Translations under genes and position numbers: made by a program | Notes under the pieces: generated by a model | Told to the model about the DNA's origin: nothing | Database searches by the model: none | The model's input: the letters and a program-made list of their open reading frames with translations, nothing else | Assembly (NCBI GenBank): GCA_003501375.1 | Contig: DNPO01000033.1 | Location: 1-9,316 of the forward strand | Length of the DNA: 9,316 nucleotides | Origin: Candidatus Sumerlaeota bacterium | Lineage (GTDB): Bacteria > Sumerlaeota > Sumerlaeia > UBA8349 | Reading direction: 5' to 3' | Part shown: in pieces, positions 1 to 6,598 of the stretch | How the letters are laid out: the number at the start of each line of letters is the position of its first letter | Position numbering within the stretch: position 1 is the first letter of the stretch

Positions 1-803
1 TTTCCTAACCACGAAATAGTCATCAGCATGCCGTAGATGCCCGTCTTAATCATCACGCCGGACATGAGCGCAGACACATGACTGGGCGCTGCAGGGTGCG
101 CCTCGGGCAACCAAACGTGCAGCGGCATAAAGCCCGCTTTGGTACCGAAGCCGATGACCGCCAGTACAAAGAGCAAACCGGCACCCGCCGGAGCACTGTG
201 TTCTGTAAATGCGCTAAACTCAAACGATCCCGCTTGCCGCCCCATCAGCGCGAAAAACGCGAACAGAAAAGCGGTACCGACGTGCGTCGCGACCAGATAT
301 GTCCAGCCAGCCGACCGCACGTCTTTTTTATCGTCATCATATGTTACCAAGAAAAAGGAACTGAGTGCCATTGCTTCCCACGCCACCAGAAACAGCACGG
401 CGTTTTGCGCAGTGAAGACCAGCGCCATGCTTGCCATCAGCACATTATAGAAGAACCACGCGGCACCGATCTTGTGCGCGTTCCGGTTTTCCGCATGTGG
501 AGGCAGCAAATATTCCGTGCCATACACCGCCGCCAGCCCCCCCAGCACAAACAACGGAAGCAGGAAAAAAGCGGAGAGAGGCGTGATCGACAAATGGAAC
601 GCGCCACCCGGCACTAACCACGGGGTGTTGAAAGCGCAATCCATCCACCCCAAGCAGTGGATTGCTGCAACTAAACCTGCGATGCTGCCCAATACCGCAC
701 CTATCGCGCCGACGCGGTTTGCCCAGTGCGGATTGTGTTGCAAAGCAACACTTGCCATGCCGAAAAAAACAAAAATCCCCAGGGCTGTAAAGAAAACAAC
801 CAT
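1..803 (-). CDS. hyfB: HyfB/HycC-like proton-translocating membrane subunit, N-terminal part (3' end beyond window)
   Basis: Antiporter-like (Proton_antipo_M / NuoL-MrpA superfamily) subunit of a membrane-bound hydrogenase- or formate-hydrogenlyase-type complex, expected to move ions across the inner membrane. The 267 visible residues are strongly hydrophobic with several membrane helices. Residues 222-237 read KAGFMPLHVWLPEAHP, followed by PSHVSALMSGVMIKTGIYG at 240-258, very like E. coli HyfB. The charged membrane residues expected in this superfamily are present: E143 in WEAMALSS, K222 and K253. The start at 803 has a GGGGA ribosome site (810-814, 6-nt spacer). HyfB is usually about 670 residues, so around 60% is missing off the left edge. 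It lies 72 nt downstream of the HTH-EIIA gene and is probably cotranscribed with it. It could instead belong to an Mrp-type antiporter or another group 4 complex; the catalytic subunits are not visible. Confidence 0.88.
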   Translation of the reverse strand, partial: MVVFFTALGIFVFFGMASVALQHNPHWANRVGAIGAVLGSIAGLVAAIHCLGWMDCAFNTPWLVPGGAFHLSITPLSAFFLLPLFVLGGLAAVYGTEYLLPPHAENRNAHKIGAAWFFYNVLMASMALVFTAQNAVLFLVAWEAMALSSFFLVTYDDDKKDVRSAGWTYLVATHVGTAFLFAFFALMGRQAGSFEFSAFTEHSAPAGAGLLFVLAVIGFGTKAGFMPLHVWLPEAHPAAPSHVSALMSGVMIKTGIYGMLMTISWLG

Positions 804-826
804 AAATAATCCCCATTGAAAAGAAG

Positions 827-862
827 TCGGACGAATCTGTCCGCTCCGACTAATCCGTCCGA
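827..862 (-). repeat. Intercistronic hairpin between the HTH-EIIA and hyfB-like genes
   Basis: TCGGACG at 827-833 pairs with CGTCCGA at 856-862, seven perfect pairs extended by two more after one mismatch. On the transcribed minus strand the stem is followed by CTTCTTTTC and then the ribosome site of the hyfB-like gene. It could be a partial terminator/attenuator, a processing site, or an mRNA-stabilising stem. There is no long uninterrupted U-run, so full termination looks unlikely. Confidence 0.45.
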
Positions 863-875
863 ATTTCCTTGTCTG

Positions 876-1550
876 CTATTTCTTTTCTGCGCCCCCATCC
901 AACTTGCGCGCAGCGCTCAGTATCTGCTCGCGTCCCGCCTGGGTATTAATTGCTTCCTTAAACTCCGGGTCGCGCAACGCATACGTCAAACGCGACAGCA
1001 GGTGCAGATGCCCCCGTACGGTCGGACTGATGAGCGTGAACAAAACTTTGACAGGTTGTCCGTCCATCGCATCAAACTCCACCTCGTTTTCCAAAAAACA
1101 CAACGTGATGGACGGCTGGGACACATGCAATACCACAGGACTGCGCGGGTGCGGAATGGCCACGCCCTCGCCAATACCCGTCGAGCACAGGCTTTCACGC
1201 GCCAGCAGCACGCGGAATAAAAATTCGGGATCGGCACCTTCCGGCAGGCGCATCGTTTTTACCGCATTGCGCAGCACGGTTTCCTTGTCGCCGCCCTCCA
1301 CACGATAGTGAATGCCACCGGTTTCCAGCGCATCGGCCAATCCGGGATGATCCTCCCCGTGCGGTTCTGCAAAAATTTCTTCCGAAACCGGAATCTTTTT
1401 CGTCGTCACCCACTCCAGCAACTCCGCTCGATGGATCCGGTACTGATCCTGCACCCGATAGGCAGGCAGACTCCCGGATTGAATCCAACGGTACACGCTC
1501 TTTTCAGAGACTCCTAAAATTTTGGCAACTTCACGGACACCTAATTGCAT
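876..1550 (-). CDS. HTH (MerR/excisionase-type) DNA-binding domain fused to PTS EIIA (fructose/PtsN type)
   Basis: A 224-residue cytoplasmic protein of two modules. Residues 1-50 form an excisionase/MerR-like helix-turn-helix (VREVAKILGVSEKSVYRWI, then PAYRV and RAELLEW). Residues about 70-215 form a type-2 PTS EIIA domain with the phosphorylation motif STGIGEGVAIPHPR, putting the phosphoacceptor at H134; a second family histidine is likely H181 in GHLHLLSRL. EIIA domains accept phosphate from HPr/NPr-type carriers, so this is probably a phosphorylation-responsive regulator rather than a sugar transporter; no EIIB or EIIC is nearby. I chose the ATG at 1550 because GGTGG lies 6 nt upstream (1557-1561) and the HTH starts right there. 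An in-frame ATG at 1574 would add eight residues (MLGKRWSF) with a poorer ribosome site. It precedes the hyfB-like gene on the same strand, so control of that complex is inferred. Confidence 0.9.
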   Translation of the reverse strand: MQLGVREVAKILGVSEKSVYRWIQSGSLPAYRVQDQYRIHRAELLEWVTTKKIPVSEEIFAEPHGEDHPGLADALETGGIHYRVEGGDKETVLRNAVKTMRLPEGADPEFLFRVLLARESLCSTGIGEGVAIPHPRSPVVLHVSQPSITLCFLENEVEFDAMDGQPVKVLFTLISPTVRGHLHLLSRLTYALRDPEFKEAINTQAGREQILSAARKLDGGAEKK

Positions 1551-1966
1551 AAAAGACCACCGTTTCCCAAGCATCTCATCACTTGGACATTTACGGACAT
1601 GCTGGAGCTATCCGAGACAGGTTGTCAACGGTTTTTTCCCGTAAAACAAAAATCCTTACCAACTAAGAAACATAAACCACTAATAAAATAAAAATATGTC
1701 AGCAAAAAACTCTTTGCACAAAGCCGCAGCATAATTAAAACAAATTCACTATAAAAGAACGCAGGAAGGCAGGAGGGTGTGTAAAAAAATTGCTATAATT
1801 CTTTTCCATGACAGGGGTGGTTTTGGGTGCAAATCGGAAAATGCTGAGAACTAATGTAGTTTTTTATTGATTCCCATTCCCAGCCAGAGATAATACCTTC
1901 ACGCTGGTTGACGGTTGCAACAGGATACACAAAATACCCCAAAGGATTGGAGGATTTTAAAGGATC
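1551..1966. other. AT-rich divergent intergenic region
   Basis: A 416-nt gap between the minus-strand HTH-EIIA gene and the plus-strand 130-codon gene. It is visibly AT-rich at 1630-1800. It holds the extended -10 element at 1791-1799 reading right. Reading left there is an isolated TTGACA (reverse complement of 1623-1628) without a convincing -10 partner. A tandem GGACAT occurs at 1585-1590 and 1595-1600, just upstream of the HTH-EIIA gene. Small stems such as CCAGC/GCTGG (1880-1884 with 1903-1907) occur in the right-hand leader. I see no credible coding sequence or recognised riboswitch. Confidence 0.6.
1791..1799 (+). promoter_or_regulatory. Extended -10 promoter element
   Basis: TGCTATAAT matches the extended -10 consensus TGnTATAAT exactly. 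No good -35 hexamer lies 16-18 nt upstream (the sequence there is AGGAGG), which is tolerated for extended -10 promoters. It would give a leader of roughly 160 nt for the gene starting at 1967. Confidence 0.5.
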
Positions 1967-2359
1967 ATGGGACTGAACGAACGCCGTAAAATCAAAGAAT
2001 TGCAGGAAACTACCTTTCCCGGGCGCGTTGCTGAAATAGAGGAAATTTGCGGTAAGCCCATTCCCTATGAGGTGGATTGGGAAAGCCTGGCCGATGATGC
2101 AGAAGGACTGAACTTTATTGATAACCTTTCCTGCCACCGCCTGAATATGGCCCTGCGTGCCATTTGTCTCGATGAAATGGGAAAAGAAGCGGTACGCGAT
2201 GGGCTACAACTGGTCAAGTTGAAAAATGTGAAAGACAAGGCCGATATGCGTCTCGCATTTGAAAATGGCGTGCTTGAAATGCACTGCGCCTACGCCTTGC
2301 GTACCGATGGCATGTTTAGCGACGCAGAAATCCGCGAGGTGTTAGAGAAAAATTTATAG
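1967..2359 (+). CDS. Conserved-looking hypothetical protein, 130 aa
   Basis: A small, charged, soluble-looking protein without signal peptide or membrane segment. I cannot assign a function. Features seen: a basic-acidic N-terminus (MGLNERRKIKELQ), a motif GKPIPYEVDWESL near residues 29-41, a central helix-rich stretch (NFIDNLSCHRLNMALRAIC) and a C-terminal FENGVLEMHCAYALRTDG then SDAEIREVLEKNL. Three cysteines are present (in EICG, SCHR and MHCAY contexts, plus AICL), with no obvious metal-site spacing. Coding looks genuine: it is flanked by a plausible promoter and a strong terminator, and an AAAGGA ribosome site sits just before the ATG, although spacing is short; GGAGG lies further upstream. 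It appears to be a one-gene transcription unit. Confidence 0.75.
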   Translation: MGLNERRKIKELQETTFPGRVAEIEEICGKPIPYEVDWESLADDAEGLNFIDNLSCHRLNMALRAICLDEMGKEAVRDGLQLVKLKNVKDKADMRLAFENGVLEMHCAYALRTDGMFSDAEIREVLEKNL

Positions 2360-2389
2360 TATTCCAGATCGAAAATGCCTGAAACCAGT

Positions 2390-2421
2390 GGCCCGGTGGA
2401 AGTGGGAAAATCCGCCGGGCC
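2390..2421 (+). terminator. Hairpin terminator after the 130-aa gene
   Basis: GGCCCGGTGGA (2390-2400) pairs with TCCGCCGGGCC (2411-2421) over 11 positions including one G·U, with a 10-nt loop. It is followed by ATTCTTCTGTT, a moderately U-rich tail. It lies 31 nt after the stop at 2359 and just before the next candidate promoter, as expected of a transcription unit boundary. Confidence 0.7.
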
Positions 2422-2437
2422 ATTCTTCTGTTCACGC

Positions 2438-2466
2438 TTGGCAATAACCCGCGCCCCGTGTTATAC
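2438..2466 (+). promoter_or_regulatory. Sigma70-like promoter for the methyltransferase–Hint/Tim44–radical SAM unit
   Basis: TTGGCA (2438-2443) and TTATAC (2461-2466) are separated by exactly 17 nt. It lies after the terminator at 2390-2421 and about 58 nt before the ATG at 2525, the right place for a promoter of the three-gene unit. Confidence 0.6.
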
Positions 2467-2524
2467 CTGTCCCAGCGTGTTTGCAAAGCGCAGTTGCATT
2501 TTCCCGGGGCGTTAAAGGTGAACC

Positions 2525-3331
2525 ATGAGCGCTTTCATTGTTGCCAAACGGTATTTATTAAGTCTTACTTCGTGCGCGTACTTTTTTGCCGGGGGTGTCC
2601 TGCAAAAAAAACACCGCCCGTTGCTTTATGATCTTTGCAAGCACTTTGGCTTTGAAGGCGCTTCTTCTCAGCAGATGCGTCCCATTCCGTTGATCCCCCC
2701 TGTTGAAGTGACCGATCTTTTTCCGGTTCCCATTACACCGACGCTGTGTGAATTGCAAGGCACGGATGGCAATGTGTCCTTGCTGGAACTGATCATCATT
2801 GCATCGCTGGCAAAACAATGCTCCCCCTGCAATGTGCTGGAGATTGGGACGTTTGATGGGCGCACCACGGCGAATCTTGCCCTGAATACCGCGTCCGATG
2901 CCAAGGTGTATACGCTGGACCTTCCGCCGGAAGGATTGGATTCCGCCGGGTTGCCGCTGGAGGCTGATGATCGAAAGTATGTGCTGAAAAGCGCGTCTGG
3001 CGAGCGGTTCAGCCGTTTGCCAGAGGGCAGTAAGGTCAAGCAATTGTACGGTGATTCTGCGACGTTCGACTTTGTGCCATTTGAGGGGAAAATGGATTTT
3101 ATCTTTATTGATGGCTCGCATTCCTACGAATATGTCTTGCGCGATACGCGCACCGCGTTGCGCTTGCTGCCACCCTCGGGCGGGGTGATTCTGTGGCATG
3201 ATTACGATACGCAGTCCTGGCCCGGGTTAACCACGGGGCTGAATGAGTTATTCCAGAGTGAACCATTGTTGCGTGGGATCAAACATATCACATCCACCTC
3301 GCTGTGCATGCTGGATACCCGGATAGCCTAA
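2525..3331 (+). CDS. Class I SAM-dependent methyltransferase (Methyltransf_24-like)
   Basis: A 268-residue Rossmann-fold methyltransferase. Motif I is VLEIGTFDGRTT (104-115), which binds the methionine end of SAM. The acidic end of strand 2 is VYTLDLPP (128-135). GDSATFDF lies at 176-183, and strand 4 carries DFIFIDGSHSYEYV (191-204), followed by GGVILWHDY (219-227). The roughly 100 residues before motif I contain a moderately hydrophobic N-terminus (residues 9-25) that could associate with membrane but lacks a clear cleavage site. The substrate cannot be read from sequence; this family includes O-methyltransferases acting on sugars, lipids and secondary metabolites. The ribosome site is AAAGGTG four nt before the ATG. 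It is first in a three-gene unit: the next start is only 9 nt beyond its stop. Confidence 0.87.
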   Translation: MSAFIVAKRYLLSLTSCAYFFAGGVLQKKHRPLLYDLCKHFGFEGASSQQMRPIPLIPPVEVTDLFPVPITPTLCELQGTDGNVSLLELIIIASLAKQCSPCNVLEIGTFDGRTTANLALNTASDAKVYTLDLPPEGLDSAGLPLEADDRKYVLKSASGERFSRLPEGSKVKQLYGDSATFDFVPFEGKMDFIFIDGSHSYEYVLRDTRTALRLLPPSGGVILWHDYDTQSWPGLTTGLNELFQSEPLLRGIKHITSTSLCMLDTRIA

Positions 3332-3340
3332 CTTTTTCAA

Positions 3341-5572
3341 ATGAGCGAGATCAACATGATGCGCAAAACGCTTCCCCTTCTTCTGTTTGTTTGGATACTT
3401 TTGTGCTTGCCGTGGAATGCGTTGGGACGCGGCGGTGGCGGCTGCATTGAAGAGGGTGCCACGATCGAAATGCTTGGGGGCGCTAAATCAGTGGAGATGT
3501 TGCATCCGGGCGAAAACATTGGGTGCTGTGCATCGGGCGCCGTGTGCGCGGTATCGCGCGTGCAACCAGACGAGTTTGTGCAATTGCGTTGGCCGACGGG
3601 GACGTTGCATCTGACGGCGGAACATCCGGTGGCAATCGCATCGGGCATTTATAAAATGGCAGGCAAGTTGCACGCTGGGGATAAGGTGCTGGTTTGGAAT
3701 GCGAACCGGGCAACGTTGGAGTCTGTTGCATTGCTCGAAGTTTCGCGGGTAAAAACCGGAAAGCCCGCGTTTAATCTGCTGGTGAGTCCGGCGGGATGCT
3801 ATCTGGCCGAGGGGCTGCTGGTGCATAACAAGGGGTGCTTTTTGCCCGATACGCCGGTGTTGTTGGCGGGGGGCGGTTCGCTGCCAATCAGCCGGATTCA
3901 ACCGGGACAGCATGTGATGGCATTTGATACGAACGGCACGATTACCGAGGCTGCGGTACGCGAAGTGTTGACAGCGGAAGAGCCGGAATATTTCCTCGTT
4001 AAGACCGACCACGCCGAACTAAAAGTTACTGCGAGCCATCCCTTTTATGTGGGCAATGGCGAGTTCCGTGCGCTGGAAGCGCTAAATGTGGGCGATGCGC
4101 TTTTTTCTTATGATGGCGAAGACTGGCATCAGCAAAAGATCGTGAGTAAGGAACGCGTGGAGGGGACGGTTACGGTTTACAATTTGCAAACGGACGAGCC
4201 GCATACGTACTTTGCCGCGGGCGTTGCGGTGCATAACAAAGGGGGCGGTGGTGGCGGAGGAGGTGGTGGCGGTGGATTCCATAGTTACGGCGGGGGATAC
4301 AGTTCCGGCGGTTCTGGCGGCTCCTCATTTGGATGCTGTTTTGTTGCCGCCATTATTTTGCTGATTGTCCTCTACGTTATTTTCTTTAAGAAAAAGAGCA
4401 AGGCCGACGAAAACCTCGACTTTACGTATGCGCCGGCGGACTTTGCAGACAAAGCGAAAAAGACGCTGAAACTCTTGGAGTTTTTGTCAAAGCAGGACGA
4501 ATCGTTGCGACCCGATGCGTTGCGGCAACTTGCCGGTGAGACGTTTCTTGCGTTGCAAACCTGCTGGGGTGCGCGCGAATATGCCCCCATGCAGAATCGC
4601 ATGACGGCGGATTTGTATGAGCGGCACTGCCTGCAATTGCAGGGGCTGGAGCGCGCAAATGAGATTAACAAGATCGACGACGTGGCGGTGGAGACGGTGG
4701 ACTTGGTCCATGTCAATTATACGCACAAGCCGGAAGATCGTTACTTCACCGCGTTGATTACCGCGCAGGCGCGCGATTATTATGTGGATGATCGAAACGG
4801 AAACTTCCTGCGGGGCGATGAAGCGCCCGCGCGCTTCCAGGAATTCTGGACGTTCCAGTGGCAGGATGGCAAGTGGATGTTGCGTGAGATTGAACAGACG
4901 CGCGAGTCGGACGTGCTGAAGCGTGAGAACTTCTTCGAACAGTTCACCGATACGCAGGTCGGGCATATTTATCAGGACAAGGTGGAGATGAATGGCCCAA
5001 TAGGCAACTGGCTGGACAAGGATGTCGCGACGCGCGCTGTCGAGATTGAGCGCATGCTGAACTTCCTGGTTCAGACGGATAAATATTGGAACCGACAGGC
5101 GATGATTTCACGCGCGATCAAGGTCTTTACCGAACTGTACATGGCGCGTGAAGTGGGAGACCTTTCGCCGCTTGTTGCCGAAATGCTTTTCCCTGATTTG
5201 GCCGAGGCGCTGGGCGCGGAAATTCAGAGCGAGAAGGAACAGGGGGTGGTGTTCCAGTTCCGCAACTTCTGCGTGCGCAAGGTGGAATTGATTCAGGTGC
5301 GCAACCGGGCCGATGATAACGAGGATGAGTTTGACGCCTACATCAGTGCGCATGCGCAACGCACTATGGTGCGGAATGGCACGATTGTGATGCAGGAGGA
5401 GTACGTAACGCCGTTCGAAGAATACTGGACGTTTGGGCGACAGGACGGTCAGTGGAAACTGAAAGAGATATTAGCGCAGGAACGCGGACGAAAAGCCGTG
5501 CGGAATGAAAACGTGGATGAGGACAGTTGCCGCGAACAACTTCAATGGTATTACACAAAGAAACGTGCATGA
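3341..5572 (+). CDS. Tandem Hint (intein-like) – Gly-rich – transmembrane – tandem Tim44-like protein
   Basis: 743 residues, read in order. A signal peptide (about 1-29, LPLLLFVWILLCLPWNALG core) is followed by RGGGG. Hint domain 1 runs C35-N163, with TAEH (T92/H95) and a terminal VHN. Hint domain 2 starts two residues later and runs C166-N299, with TASH (T230/H233), H288 and terminal VHN. Both are followed by Lys-Gly. Then come 12 consecutive Gly (301-312), a Gly/Ser/Tyr stretch, one membrane helix (about 332-349) and a KKKSK stop-transfer. The rest should be cytoplasmic and holds two Tim44-like units (about 393-520 and 588-712), ending in matching motifs FWTFQWQDGKWMLREI and YWTFGRQDGQWKLKEI. 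Hint domains self-cleave at their ends; Tim44 folds bind membranes or partner proteins. Lacking Cys/Ser/Thr after each VHN, cleavage is more likely than splicing. The start is uncertain: M6 or M7 (3356, 3359) also give good signal peptides, and none has a clear ribosome site. Confidence 0.85.
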   Translation: MSEINMMRKTLPLLLFVWILLCLPWNALGRGGGGCIEEGATIEMLGGAKSVEMLHPGENIGCCASGAVCAVSRVQPDEFVQLRWPTGTLHLTAEHPVAIASGIYKMAGKLHAGDKVLVWNANRATLESVALLEVSRVKTGKPAFNLLVSPAGCYLAEGLLVHNKGCFLPDTPVLLAGGGSLPISRIQPGQHVMAFDTNGTITEAAVREVLTAEEPEYFLVKTDHAELKVTASHPFYVGNGEFRALEALNVGDALFSYDGEDWHQQKIVSKERVEGTVTVYNLQTDEPHTYFAAGVAVHNKGGGGGGGGGGGGFHSYGGGYSSGGSGGSSFGCCFVAAIILLIVLYVIFFKKKSKADENLDFTYAPADFADKAKKTLKLLEFLSKQDESLRPDALRQLAGETFLALQTCWGAREYAPMQNRMTADLYERHCLQLQGLERANEINKIDDVAVETVDLVHVNYTHKPEDRYFTALITAQARDYYVDDRNGNFLRGDEAPARFQEFWTFQWQDGKWMLREIEQTRESDVLKRENFFEQFTDTQVGHIYQDKVEMNGPIGNWLDKDVATRAVEIERMLNFLVQTDKYWNRQAMISRAIKVFTELYMAREVGDLSPLVAEMLFPDLAEALGAEIQSEKEQGVVFQFRNFCVRKVELIQVRNRADDNEDEFDAYISAHAQRTMVRNGTIVMQEEYVTPFEEYWTFGRQDGQWKLKEILAQERGRKAVRNENVDEDSCREQLQWYYTKKRA
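4241..4276 (+). repeat. Poly-glycine tract (12 Gly codons)
   Basis: Twelve GGN codons in a row directly after the second Hint terminus and Lys300. All four synonymous codons are used (one GGG, three GGC, five GGT, three GGA), so the DNA is not a simple perfect repeat. Gly-rich linkers before a membrane helix are common in bacterial Tim44-like proteins; this is the expected extracytoplasmic linker. Confidence 0.85.
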
Positions 5573-6480
5573 AACCTTCATATTTAGCGTTGGCCGAAAG
5601 CGGCGAACTGGCACGTCGTGCCGAGACCTTGCGGGAAAAATATGCTTGTTGCGATTTGTGCCCGCGTCTGTGTCGCGCGAATCGGCTCGACGGAAAAATT
5701 GGTTATTGCAAAGCGGGAACGCTGGCGTCGGTCGCCTCGGTCAATCCGCACCACGGGGAGGAACCGCCCATCACCGGAACGCGCGCATCGGGCACCGTTT
5801 TCTTCGACCACTGCACTTTGCGGTGTGTGTACTGCCAAAACTTCCGAATCAGTCAGGGGGATAGCCAGCATGAGATTTCGGATGCGGAGTTGGCAGAGGC
5901 GTATCTGGAATTGCAACGCAAAGGCTGCCATAATCTGAATTTGGTTACGCCGACGCACTATCTACCATCTATCGTGTCAGCGCTTTGTCTCGCGGTAAAG
6001 CAGGGTTTTGAGTTGCCCATTGTCTACAACTCCAGCGGTTACGAGCGCGTGGAGACGCTGCAATTGTTGGACGGCATCGTGGACATTTATCTGCCCGATT
6101 GCAAATACTCCGATCCAAAAAAGGCTGCGCAATACAGCGATGCTCCGAATTATATGGAGGCCAATTTAACAGCATTGCGCGAGATGCACCGTCAGGTGGG
6201 GCGTTTGTTGTTGGACGATGACGACGTTGCGTTGCGCGGTTTGCTGGTACGGCATCTGGTGCTGCCAGGCGCGGCGGAGGATAGCATCAAAGTACTGCAA
6301 ATGCTGGAGGATTCGGTTTCGCCCACGCTCAATGTTTCGGTGATGAGTCAGTATTTTCCCACGCACCGGGCCAAGGAATTTCCACCGCTTGATCGCCGCG
6401 TAAGCCGCGAGGAGTACGAACGCGTGGTCGAGTGGATGGCGCAAAGTACGCTCAGGGGATTTGTGCAACCGCTGGGATAG
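5569..6480 (+). CDS. Radical SAM protein, PflX family (COG1313, pyruvate formate-lyase activase-like)
   Basis: A 303-residue cytoplasmic iron-sulfur enzyme. The radical SAM motif CTLRCVYCQN places the 4Fe-4S ligands at C82, C86 and C89. An N-terminal cysteine cluster typical of this family (C28, C31, C35 and C47 in CDLCPRLCRANR...GYC) may bind another metal site. Other family hallmarks are HHGEEPPITG (61-70), GCHNLNLVTPTHYLPS (119-134), VDIYLPDCKYSDP (171-183) and LLVRHLVLPG (225-234). Related activases generate a glycyl radical on a partner enzyme, but PflX-family substrates are generally unknown. I chose the ATG at 5569 because it overlaps the upstream stop as ATGA (5569-5572) and fits the family N-terminus (MKPSYLALAESGEL). 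An in-frame ATG at 5527 would run 46 nt into the upstream gene and is less likely. Translational coupling to the Hint/Tim44 gene is implied. Confidence 0.9.
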   Translation: MKPSYLALAESGELARRAETLREKYACCDLCPRLCRANRLDGKIGYCKAGTLASVASVNPHHGEEPPITGTRASGTVFFDHCTLRCVYCQNFRISQGDSQHEISDAELAEAYLELQRKGCHNLNLVTPTHYLPSIVSALCLAVKQGFELPIVYNSSGYERVETLQLLDGIVDIYLPDCKYSDPKKAAQYSDAPNYMEANLTALREMHRQVGRLLLDDDDVALRGLLVRHLVLPGAAEDSIKVLQMLEDSVSPTLNVSVMSQYFPTHRAKEFPPLDRRVSREEYERVVEWMAQSTLRGFVQPLG

Positions 6481-6598
6481 TGTCATGTCAACTCACCACT
6501 ATTGGATATAATCGTTTGAGTTTCCGCCTTTTGGGCGTGGTTTCCGATCTTTTGCATGGCCCTTTTCGCGCCTATCTTTTGAAATGCTCCAGACTATC

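Noticed and set aside
78..617. Plus-strand open frame of 179 codons
   Set aside because: It lies opposite the hyfB-like gene, whose reading frame gives clear family motifs; the plus-strand product is Arg/Gln-rich with no domain resemblance.
1623..1628. Minus-strand TTGACA as a -35 for the HTH-EIIA gene
   Set aside because: No -10-like hexamer lies 16-18 nt downstream; the best AT-rich match is 12 nt away.
2558..3199. Minus-strand open frame of 213 codons
   Set aside because: Antisense to the methyltransferase gene, which has all expected SAM-binding motifs; the antisense product is Arg/Gln-rich and featureless.
3488..4012. Minus-strand open frame of 174 codons
   Set aside because: Antisense shadow of the Hint-coding region with no recognisable domain.
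5527..5568. Upstream ATG for the radical SAM gene
   Set aside because: Adds 14 residues that do not match the family and overlaps the previous gene by 46 nt; the ATGA overlap at 5569 fits better.
6507..6512. TATAAT hexamer in the gap between the radical SAM and LTxxQ genes
   Set aside because: The gap is between convergent genes, there is no -35 partner, and no plus-strand gene follows.
6481..6598. Terminator between the convergent genes
   Set aside because: Only a four-pair CGCC/GGCG stem is visible near 6526-6538, too weak to call a terminator.
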